Shown in pieces: positions 32,728 to 42,325 of a DNA stretch of 64,000 nt. The notes under the pieces are model-generated. The model ran no database searches. It had not been told where the DNA came from and saw only the letters and a list, made by a program, of their open reading frames with translations. Positions within the stretch are counted from its first letter, which is position 1. Each line of letters begins with the position of its first letter. Source of the stretch: Amycolatopsis echigonensis (GTDB lineage: Bacteria > Actinomycetota > Actinomycetes > Mycobacteriales > Pseudonocardiaceae); NCBI RefSeq assembly GCF_014174495.1, contig NZ_JACJHR010000042.1:1-64000 (forward strand), written 5' to 3'. Both the position numbers and the translations under genes were made by a program.

Positions 32728-33384
32728 GTGCCACCAGCCGCCCGGACCGCCCTCGCCGCGGTGCTGGCCGCGACGCTCGTCGGCTGCGGCCCTCCGCCGG
32801 CCCCGCCCGCTCCCGCCTTCACCGCGACCCTCACCTCGCCCACGAACGTCGTCCTGCACTGGCCCTCCGACCCGGCCGCGGCGGGATACCTCCTCGAATA
32901 CGCCAACGCCGCCGACGGCCCGTGGACCGCGCTCCAGTACCTCCCGCCCGGCCAGACTTCTTATACCCACCCGAACCTGATCCCGGAAACGCCGTTCTAC
33001 TACCGAATCCGGTCTTTCGCTGGCCCGGTGTCGGCGACCGTCACGGCGGGCAACGCTTCCGCATCCGCTGCTCCGCCGGCTGCCGGTGCCCCGGTCCCGG
33101 TGCGACAACCCGAGGCGGCCCCGGCCAACCTCACCGCGACCCCCGCCCCGGACCAGAGCCTGCACTTCGCCTGGACCGACCGCTCGAGCGACGAAGCCGG
33201 CTTCCTCCTGGAAATCCGCCGCCCGGGCGCCTCGGAGTTCGCGCCGGTCGAGGTAACCGACCCGAACGCCACGCACTGCGCGCTGTCGCTTTTGCCCGGC
33301 GAACAGGGCTCGGCTTTCCGGATCCGCGCCCTGTCCTACGGCCCGCTCTCCCCCGTCGTCGAGCGCACCACGGGAAAGGACTGA
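32728..33384 (+). CDS. Fibronectin type III lipoprotein
   Basis: A 218-residue cell-surface protein. The signal peptide has lipobox LVGC (Cys at about residue 19). Two FnIII-like modules follow (about 28-105 and 128-215) with the expected YLLEYANAADGPW, FYYRIRSFAG and FLLEIRRPGASEF strands, separated by a Pro/Ala linker. AAGGAGG precedes the GTG. FnIII modules mediate binding; no enzyme domain is attached. Only a surface or carbohydrate-adhesion role can be suggested. Confidence 0.85.
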   Translation: MPPAARTALAAVLAATLVGCGPPPAPPAPAFTATLTSPTNVVLHWPSDPAAAGYLLEYANAADGPWTALQYLPPGQTSYTHPNLIPETPFYYRIRSFAGPVSATVTAGNASASAAPPAAGAPVPVRQPEAAPANLTATPAPDQSLHFAWTDRSSDEAGFLLEIRRPGASEFAPVEVTDPNATHCALSLLPGEQGSAFRIRALSYGPLSPVVERTTGKD

Positions 33385-33401
33385 GCCTTCCGGCGCGCAG
33401 C

Positions 33402-33437
33402 GAAGAGCCGCCCGGTACGGGGACCGGGCGGCTCTTC
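33402..33437. terminator. Bidirectional terminator between the FnIII gene and uvrA
   Basis: A 15-base perfect stem, GAAGAGCCGCCCGGT with its complement, and a 6-base loop. It sits between two convergent genes. Confidence 0.85.
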
Positions 33438-33485
33438 TCGGCTCGAAGCACCGCGGACGTGGCTGGGGCGCGACCCCGCCGCGCG

Positions 33486-36347
<2,862 letters not shown>

Positions 36348-36687
36348 GCCTTCGTCCCTTCCATCGTTCTGCTCGGTGGCCCGCCGGGAGATCCGGCTCC
36401 GGCGGACGTGCCCAGGGTAGGGACGACCACCGACAAAAACCGGACCGCACGTGTTCTGCCTGGGGTTTTCCGCTCTCCGGGGGCCGGGGGAAGCGGCCCG
36501 CGGCGGGGTCGCCGGACGCTGTCGGAGACCCCGCGCGGCAGAGCGGATGCGCGGGCTGGCCCGGTTCCACGATACAGGTCGGCGAAGGCCGCCCGGCCGC
36601 GGTGCGCGGCCCCCGGGAACCGGCCCCGGACAGGGCCTTCCGGCGGGTTTTCCGGAAAGCGCCGCCCGCTGCCGATACGTTCGGGGG
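36348..36687. other. Gap between uvrA and the RNase H-like gene
   Basis: About 340 bases. The left part is the uvrA leader and promoter. The rest holds a GC-rich inverted pair (CGGGGTC 36504-36510 with GACCCCG 36537-36543) and a -10-like TACGTT (36676-36681) six bases before the next GTG. No gene is seen. Confidence 0.5.
36414..36436 (-). promoter_or_regulatory. PafBC-type promoter of uvrA
   Basis: The minus strand reads TTGTCGGTG, then 8 bases, then TACCCT. This is an exact fit to tTGTCRgtg-N8-TAnnnT, the LexA-independent damage promoter of mycobacteria. Transcription would start about 60 bases before the uvrA GTG. Confidence 0.85.
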
Positions 36688-37380
36688 GTGGCGAACGACG
36701 AAGCCGGGGCAGTGCGGATCTACGCGGCGGGAAAGGGCGGCGACGACCCGGGACCGGGCGGCTGGTCCGCGCTGCTGGCCTACGGCGACCATCGGAAAAC
36801 CCTCTCCGGCGGGGCCGCGGAGACGACTGCGGAGCGCATGGCGCTCACGGCGACGGTCGAAGCGCTCGAAAGCCTGAAAAGGCCGGTCCGCGTGCACCTC
36901 TACAGCGACAGCGAGCATCTCCGAGCCGCGCTGGACGGCCGCGGCTCCGACGACCTCCTCCCCCGGCTCCGCACCTGCGCCGCGCGCCACCGGATCACCT
37001 GGCGCGCGGCCGAGGATCCCGCGGCCCACGCCCAGCTCGCCGAACTGGCTGACCTCGCGACCGCCGCCCGCCCCGCCGGACGACCGGCCGCGCCGCCGGA
37101 AGACGACGAGTGCCGGCACGGCATGACGAAGGCCTACTGCGCCGACTGCCGGCAACTCGACGCGGGAGTTCTCCCGACCGGGTACCGCACGAGGGGCGGC
37201 AGCGCCTACCACAACGACGCCGACTGCTACTGGCTGCGCAGGGGCCAGCAGCGGCAGGAGCGGATGGGCCGCGACACCCACGAGATCGTCCGGATCGCGT
37301 GGGCGTCGGTGATCCCGGGCGAACTCGAACCGTGCGAGCACTGCTGCACGACGGAGTGGCTGAAGCGGCATCGGCGCTGA
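36688..37380 (+). CDS. RNase H-fold protein with lost catalytic residues and a Cys-rich tail
   Basis: A 230-residue protein. Residues 1-130 align without gaps to RNase HI around the first strand (IYAAGKGGDDPGPGGWSALL against IYTDGACSGNPGPGGWGALL in rnhA 4.5 kb away). The first catalytic Asp is Ala. The Glu of RMEL is Ala (RMAL). The last Asp is Glu (LAELAD). Only the third-strand Asp (LYSDSEHL) remains, so cleavage activity is unlikely. The tail carries CRHGMTKAYCADC, AYHNDADCYWL and PCEHCC, a probable zinc-binding module. The GTG start lies six bases after TACGTT, so it may be leaderless. Nucleic-acid binding without cutting is inference. Confidence 0.8.
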   Translation: MANDEAGAVRIYAAGKGGDDPGPGGWSALLAYGDHRKTLSGGAAETTAERMALTATVEALESLKRPVRVHLYSDSEHLRAALDGRGSDDLLPRLRTCAARHRITWRAAEDPAAHAQLAELADLATAARPAGRPAAPPEDDECRHGMTKAYCADCRQLDAGVLPTGYRTRGGSAYHNDADCYWLRRGQQRQERMGRDTHEIVRIAWASVIPGELEPCEHCCTTEWLKRHRR

Positions 37381-37384
37381 TTCG

Positions 37385-38215
37385 TCAGCCGGACTGCATG
37401 ACGCACCGGACCCGGTCGAACCGGCCCGCGGCGAGGTCGTCGTCCCGGATCAGCCAGTACAGAACGCCGGCGTCGCCCCACATCAGGCCCGCGTCGCCGT
37501 CGCTGTCGATCTAGGCGAGCAAGGCCCAGCGCAGCGCCTCGCCGGCGAGGTCCGCTTCGCTCGCGTCCTCCGGCAGGACCGCCGCGGCGACCTCGTCCTC
37601 CGGCGGGCCTTGGACCGGCCAGGAACAGCCGCCGATCTGGTGATACGGCGCTGCCGACGATTCCCGGAGCCGGTCGAAGAACTCCTCGGACCAGTTCTCC
37701 GGGTCGGAGAGCGGAAGCCCGTCGCGGGCGAGCGTGCGGCGCAGCACCTCCTGCTGCGAGTTCGGGAAGGTTCCGGTGATCTCCGCGGACACCTCCAGAC
37801 GCGGATAGGCCTCGACTCCCTCCGGCGCGGCCCGCTCCGCGGTCGCGGTTCCGGCCGGGACGACCACGACCCCGCCGAGGGACGTCAGGTCGACCGGGCC
37901 CTCGGCCTCGAACCAGTCGTCGCAGTAGAAGAACAGCAAGGAACCCGACGCGGGCAGCTCGATCCCGCCAGGCACCCGGGGCAGCGCCGCGCAGTCCACT
38001 GAGGCGACGAAGTTCATCGGCAGCTCGCCTCGCCACACCGGCCATTCGACGTCCGCGGGCAACGCCGGGCTCCCGCCGAGATGACCGACGCGCGCGCCGC
38101 TCCCGTCCGCAGTCAGCCGGACCGCGGGCCGGAACACCGTTTCCCACGCCTCGGCCACATCCGGCGGCAGGTTCTCGCGCGCCAGCTTGGCGAGCGGGTC
38201 GATCCAAGAGGTCAT
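37385..38215 (-). pseudogene. DUF1963 (YwqG-like) gene interrupted by an in-frame TAG
   Basis: The intact part encodes 234 residues, from MTSWIDPLAKL to LRWALLA, then TAG at 37511-37513. The same frame continues for 41 codons with IDSDGDAGLMWGDAGVLYWL and RDDDLAAGRFDRV, the well-conserved DUF1963 C-terminus. TAG stands where homologues usually have Gln before I-D-S-D, so a single CAG-to-TAG change explains it. The truncated product lacks the last conserved strands. ATG 38215 lies seven bases after a -10-like CAAGAT and is probably leaderless. Function of the family is unknown. A sequencing error or suppression could also explain it. Confidence 0.8.
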
Positions 38216-38221
38216 GCGGAG

Positions 38222-38244
38222 ATCTTGACAGCAGGCACCGACAA
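38222..38244 (-). promoter_or_regulatory. PafBC-like promoter of the DUF1963 gene
   Basis: The minus strand reads TTGTCGGTG, 8 bases, CAAGAT. The -35-like half is perfect and the -10 has one mismatch (C for the first T of TAnnnT). Spacing to the ATG fits a leaderless transcript. Confidence 0.45.
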
Positions 38245-38293
38245 AAACGGCCACGTGGCCGCCGCCCGGGTGATCCGGCTACCGTGGGGACTC

Positions 38294-38971
38294 GTGAACA
38301 TCGCCGACACTTACACCGGACACGTCGAACCGGGCGGCGACGCCGCGCGCCGGACGCTGGACGGGCTCACCATCACCAAGCTCTCCGTTGGCCCGATGGA
38401 CAACAATGCGTACCTGCTCGTGTGCCGCGCGGAGAACGAAGCCCTGCTGATCGACGCGGCCAACGACCCGGAACGGATCTCCGACCTGATCGGCCACGGC
38501 CCCGACCGGCCCGCGCTGCGCACCGTCGTGACGACCCACCAGCACCCCGACCACTGGCAGGCGCTGGGCGCGGTGGCCGGGGCGAACGGCGCGAACACCG
38601 CGGCGCACCCGCTGGACGCGGAACCGCTGCCGGTGCCCCCGGACTTCCTGGTCGAACACGGCGACACCCTGAAGGTCGGCGCGGCGACGCTGGAGGTGAT
38701 CCACCTGCGCGGCCACACGCCCGGGTCGATCGCGCTGCTGTACCGGGACCCGAAAGGGCACGGGCATTTGTTCACCGGGGACTCGCTGTTCCCGGGCGGG
38801 GTCGGCAAGACCTCGTCGCCGGAGGACTTCACGTCCCTGCTGGACGACGTCACGGCGCGGATCTTCGACGAACTGCCGGACGACACGTGGTTCTACCCGG
38901 GACACGGGGACGACTCGACGCTAGGCGAGCAGCGTCCGCACCTGGCCGAGTGGCGCGAACGCGGCTGGTGA
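38294..38971 (+). CDS. MBL-fold metallo-hydrolase (glyoxalase II-like)
   Basis: A 225-residue metallo-beta-lactamase-fold enzyme. The metal site is complete: THQHPDHW (HxHxDH), His in HLRGHTPGS, Asp in FTGDSLFPGG and His in YPGHGDDST. The Y-P-G-H-G end is typical of hydroxyacylglutathione-hydrolase-like members acting on thioesters; the substrate is not known. GTG 38294 lies eight bases after TACCGT and may be leaderless. Its stop overlaps the next start (GTGA). Confidence 0.88.
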   Translation: MNIADTYTGHVEPGGDAARRTLDGLTITKLSVGPMDNNAYLLVCRAENEALLIDAANDPERISDLIGHGPDRPALRTVVTTHQHPDHWQALGAVAGANGANTAAHPLDAEPLPVPPDFLVEHGDTLKVGAATLEVIHLRGHTPGSIALLYRDPKGHGHLFTGDSLFPGGVGKTSSPEDFTSLLDDVTARIFDELPDDTWFYPGHGDDSTLGEQRPHLAEWRERGW

Positions 38972-39564
38972 ACCCGGTTGTCCAGCAACTCCTGACGCTG
39001 GCCGCGGTGCTCCTGGGCGCCGCGGCCTCGTTCACCGCGACGACGCTGGTCGAGCGCGGCAAATAGCGACGCCAGTATTCGACGCGGTGGGACGACAAAC
39101 GGCTCAGCGCCTACGCCGAGTACGCCACCGCGCTGAAATCGTGCGCGCAGTTGTCGTATCGAATCGCCGCGACCCGCGGCTATCCGGCGGGCGCGCTGCC
39201 CGTCGACCTCGATGAGGGTTTGGCCGGCCTCGCCCAGGCGGAGAACGAGCGTGCGACCACCTGGGAATCCGTGCTGCTTCTCGGTTCCCCGGCGGCGGTC
39301 GACGCGGGACGCCGCTGGCACGAGACGGTCTGGAAGCTCAGCTGGGTCGCCCGCGGCACAGCGATGAGCCACGACGAGTTCATCGGTCTCTATCACGCCA
39401 TCGGCGCCAAACGGGACGAGTTCTACGCGCACGCCCGAGCCGACCTGGACGTGCGCAGCGGACGCTTGCCCCAGCCCGATCGCGACTGGCTTCCGCCCGC
39501 GGACCGCGATCTCACCGGACAAGGGCCGGTCGTTTCGTCCCCTCTGGACCAGAACGGTCCCTAA
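38968..39564 (+). pseudogene. Membrane-anchored coiled protein interrupted by an in-frame TAG
   Basis: GTG overlaps the MBL stop. The first 32 codons give a membrane anchor (LLTLAAVLLGAAASF) ending LVERGK, then TAG at 39064-39066. The same frame continues unbroken for 165 codons: RRQYSTRWDDKRLSAYAEY, then a helical domain to PLDQNGP. Actinobacterial proteins of this layout usually read E-R-x-K-W-R-R at this point, so TGG-to-TAG is the likely change. Codon use stays gene-like past the TAG. The family is uncharacterised. Confidence 0.72.
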
Positions 39565-39680
39565 ATCCCAAGCCCGCCAAGGGAATTCCGCGACAACCGT
39601 GCGCGGCATGTTGCCCATCCGGCCTCCAGCGAGTACGCAAGCGAAGGTCAACTTTCGCGGCAGGGGATTCGGGGAGCGGC

Positions 39681-40346
39681 ATGATGGCGCGGTTGTGGTC
39701 ACGGCGGACGGTGCTGGGCGGCGCGGCGGGCAGCGCGGCTCTGTTCATCACCAGCTGCGCGTCGAAACAAGCCAAGGCCACCGCTGCGGCTCTGCCGCCC
39801 GCTCAACCCGGCGGCGCGCGCGTGATGATCATCCGGCACGCCGAGAAACCGTCCGGGTCCGGCGGGCCGCAAGGCATCGACGTGAACGGCAGCCCCGATT
39901 CCCACTCGCTGACCGTCCGCGGCTGGACCCGGGCCGGTGCGCTGGTGGAGTTGTTCGCGCCGGCGACAGGCTCGCCGCGGGAGGGGCTCGCCCGGCCGAC
40001 CGCGGTCTACGCGGCGGGCGGCAGCGGCGGCGAGGGCACCCGGCCGCGCGAAACTGCCGGGCCGGTGGCGGAACGGCTCGGCAAGACCGTCCTGACCACT
40101 TACGCCAAGGGCAGCGAGAGCGCGCTCGCCGCGGAGGTCGCCCGGCGGACGGAGCCGACGTTGATCAGCTGGCAGCACGAAGAGATTCCCGCGCTCGCGG
40201 CCGCGTTCGGGGTGGCCGCACCGCAGAAGTGGCCGGACGACCGGTTCGACGTCGTCTGGGTGCTGACCCCGGCCGGATCTGGCTGGACCTTCGCTCAGGT
40301 GCCGCAGTTGCTCCTGGCCGGGGACAGCGCCGAGCCGATCAAGTGA
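39681..40346 (+). CDS. Exported histidine-phosphatase-like lipoprotein
   Basis: A 221-residue protein. The N-terminus combines a twin arginine (SRRTVLGGAAGSAA) with a lipobox ITSC, so it is probably Tat-exported and lipidated. The mature part has the histidine phosphatase core MIIRHAEKP, with the catalytic His, and a short variant of the remaining fold. The second catalytic His region is not obvious, so activity is uncertain. GGGGAG precedes the first of two ATGs. Confidence 0.78.
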   Translation: MMARLWSRRTVLGGAAGSAALFITSCASKQAKATAAALPPAQPGGARVMIIRHAEKPSGSGGPQGIDVNGSPDSHSLTVRGWTRAGALVELFAPATGSPREGLARPTAVYAAGGSGGEGTRPRETAGPVAERLGKTVLTTYAKGSESALAAEVARRTEPTLISWQHEEIPALAAAFGVAAPQKWPDDRFDVVWVLTPAGSGWTFAQVPQLLLAGDSAEPIK

Positions 40347-40350
40347 CGTC

Positions 40351-41136
40351 TCACTGCCTCTCGTAAGGAATCTTCTCGCCCGCCTCCACCGCGAACGGCA
40401 GGTGATTCCCCTCGGGCGGCAACGGGCACGTCGCGAAGTCCGTGAACGCGCACGGCAAGTTCACCGCCCGGTTGAAGTCCAGCGTCACGGTCCCGTCCGC
40501 CGCGGCTTCGTCGACCGGCAGGGAACGGTTGGCGGCATAAGTAGTCACGCCGCTGGTCGCGTCAGTGAAGAGAATGTTGTACCCGCCGGTCTTCCCGTTG
40601 AACGCAGTGAGCGTGTACTCGGCACCATCGCGCTCGAAGACCACCCGGCCCGGCGCGGTGTAGACATGCGACAGCCCTTCCACGACCGCACCCACAGTCG
40701 TCGGCCGCGGCTCGTCGAACGGCTCGAACCGGCCAGTCAGCACACACCCCGGGTCGGGTTCGTACGCGGGGACGCCGTGGAAGGCTTGCAGCACAGGCGC
40801 TTTCGGGTCATGGACGCGGATCAAGTAGCCCGACCGGCGCGCGATCTCGATTTCCACCGAACCGGCCGTCACCCGGGTGCCCGCGCCGCTGTTCACCAGC
40901 TCGAACCGGCGGACATCAGTCAGCAGAGCGCCTTCATGCCGCAACTCCCCGCCAGCAGGATCGACGTAGGCGGCTTCGGCGTCTTGCCACCATCGGCCGG
41001 GAATCCCGGGGTACGTCCGGGGCGAATCCTCGAGCCAGTCGAGCGACACCAACGCCAGCCAGCCGTACGGATCGGCCAGCGTCTTTTCCCGCTCCGCCTT
41101 CCAGTCCCGCCACGCCTGCGCGAACTCCACCGCCAT
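40351..41136 (-). CDS. DUF1684 protein
   Basis: A 261-residue cytosolic protein of a conserved uncharacterised family. Signatures are the W-R-D-W-K-A-E-R-E start, GWLALVSLDWLE and the C-terminal LDFNRAVNLPCAFTDFATCP followed by LPPEGNHLPFAVEAGEK. ATG 41136 has AAGGGAG upstream; a longer version would start 23 codons earlier but adds non-conserved sequence. No neighbour suggests its role. Confidence 0.85.
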   Translation of the reverse strand: MAVEFAQAWRDWKAEREKTLADPYGWLALVSLDWLEDSPRTYPGIPGRWWQDAEAAYVDPAGGELRHEGALLTDVRRFELVNSGAGTRVTAGSVEIEIARRSGYLIRVHDPKAPVLQAFHGVPAYEPDPGCVLTGRFEPFDEPRPTTVGAVVEGLSHVYTAPGRVVFERDGAEYTLTAFNGKTGGYNILFTDATSGVTTYAANRSLPVDEAAADGTVTLDFNRAVNLPCAFTDFATCPLPPEGNHLPFAVEAGEKIPYERQ

Positions 41137-41228
41137 GTCCGGCTCCCTTCCGTCCGTGTCCTCCGCACAACACCCGGCCCGGCAGGGCATTCCGGCTCCC
41201 AGCACGTGAGAACGGTAAGGTCGCCCGG

Positions 41229-41708
41229 GTGGCGGAGCAGACCGAACAAGCGGTGGAGATCTACACCGACGGCGCGTGCAGCGGCAACCCCGGACCGGGC
41301 GGCTGGGGCGCGCTGCTGCGCTACGGCAAGCACGAGCGCGAGCTGTACGGAGCCGAGGACACCGTCACCACCAACAACCGCATGGAGCTGATGGCTCCGA
41401 TCCGGGCGCTGGAAAGCCTCACCCGCACGTCCGTGGTGCGGATCTACACCGACAGCACCTACGTCCGCAACGGCATCCTCCAGTGGATGCCCCGGTGGAA
41501 GAAGAACGGCTGGCAGACGCAGGCGAAGCAGCCGGTCAAGAACGCCGACCTCTGGCAGCGCCTCGACACCGCCTGTCAGCAGCACGAGGTCGAGTGGCTG
41601 TGGGTCAAGGGCCACGCCGGGCTTCCGGAGAACGAGCGCGCGGACAAGCTCGCGGTCAAGGGATCGCAGGAAGCCGCCGCGGCAGGAGTGCGCCGGGCGC
41701 GCGGCTGA
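41229..41708 (+). CDS. rnhA: Ribonuclease HI
   Basis: A 159-residue enzyme that cuts RNA in RNA-DNA hybrids. All four catalytic acids are present: Asp in IYTDGACSG, Glu in RMELMA, Asp in IYTDSTYV and Asp in ENERADKLA. The basic protrusion (MPRWKKNGWQTQAKQPVKN) and WVKGHAG loop are intact. The frame ends at TGA 41706. A gene-like stretch follows in another frame (RLSCAEKFGVKPGRAENAGQ onward) and ends in GTGA with the next gene; deleting one CG from the CGCGCG run near 41698 would fuse it to rnhA. The catalytic domain does not depend on it. Confidence 0.95.
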   Translation: MAEQTEQAVEIYTDGACSGNPGPGGWGALLRYGKHERELYGAEDTVTTNNRMELMAPIRALESLTRTSVVRIYTDSTYVRNGILQWMPRWKKNGWQTQAKQPVKNADLWQRLDTACQQHEVEWLWVKGHAGLPENERADKLAVKGSQEAAAAGVRRARG

Positions 41709-41811
41709 GCTGTGCGGAGAAGTTCGGCGTGAAGCCGGGCAGAGCCGAGAACGCCGGGCAGATCGCCGCCTGGGTGCGGCAAGCTCTCGCGCTGGAGACA
41801 GAATCAACGGC

Positions 41812-42186
41812 GTGACCAACCCCTGCCCGTGCGGGCTGCCCGAGCCCTACGCCGACTGCTGCGGCCGGTTCCACCGCGGCGACCAGCACGCCCCGACGGC
41901 CGAGCGGCTGATGCGGTCCCGGTACTGCGCGTTCGCTGTCGGGGAGCCCGACTACCTGCTCGAGACGTGGCATCCGGACACCCGGCCGAAGCGGCTGCGG
42001 CTCGATCCCGCGCGGGAATGGACCCGGCTGGAGATCCTCGGCCGGACCGGCGGCTCGCTGCTGCAGAACGAGGGCACCGTCGAGTTCCGCGCGCATTACC
42101 GCTGCCGGGGCCGGGACGACTCGCAGCACGAGAACAGCCGGTTCGTCCGCGAGGACGGGCGCTGGTACTACGTCGACGCCCGCTAA
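41812..42186 (+). CDS. YchJ-family SEC-C motif protein
   Basis: A 124-residue protein. It starts NPCPCGLPEPYADCCGRFH, the SEC-C zinc motif (CxCx8CC), followed by the NTF2-like domain of the UPF0225 family (AERLMRSRYCAFAVGEPDYL, VEFRAHYRCRG). The GTG start sits in a GTGA overlap with the frame that runs on from rnhA, which implies the two were once translated as neighbours. Function unknown; zinc-dependent protein-protein contact is likely. Confidence 0.88.
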   Translation: MTNPCPCGLPEPYADCCGRFHRGDQHAPTAERLMRSRYCAFAVGEPDYLLETWHPDTRPKRLRLDPAREWTRLEILGRTGGSLLQNEGTVEFRAHYRCRGRDDSQHENSRFVREDGRWYYVDAR

Positions 42187-42264
42187 CCGGAACCACAGGG
42201 GAAAATCGGGCGAAAAGACCCGGCCGAGGTCTGTTCCCGGACGCTCCGGGCGGCTACGATCACC

Positions 42265-42297
42265 GGCGATCGTTAAGGAACTTTACTAACAATCGCC
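42265..42297. promoter_or_regulatory. 33-base dyad before csxA
   Basis: GGCGAT and ATCGCC flank GTTAAGGAA-C-TTTACTAAC. The core resembles the GTTAGGAAA-N-TTTCCTAAC type of element found before secreted glycoside hydrolases in actinobacteria. It ends 29 bases before the csxA start, where a repressor would block transcription. I link it to substrate induction only by analogy. Confidence 0.55.
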
Positions 42298-42325
42298 GCC
42301 GCCAGGAGCCCGAGGAGGACCGCTC

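Noticed and set aside
36440..36460. LexA-type SOS box near uvrA (CGCACGTGTTCTG)
   Set aside because: The half-sites are too close and mismatched to the CGAAC-N4-GTTCG type. The PafBC-type element explains regulation better.
37511..39066. Genome-wide recoding of TAG as a sense codon
   Set aside because: pheS, the SRPBCC gene and the esterase gene end properly at TAG, with conserved C-termini or overlapping starts, so TAG is a normal stop.
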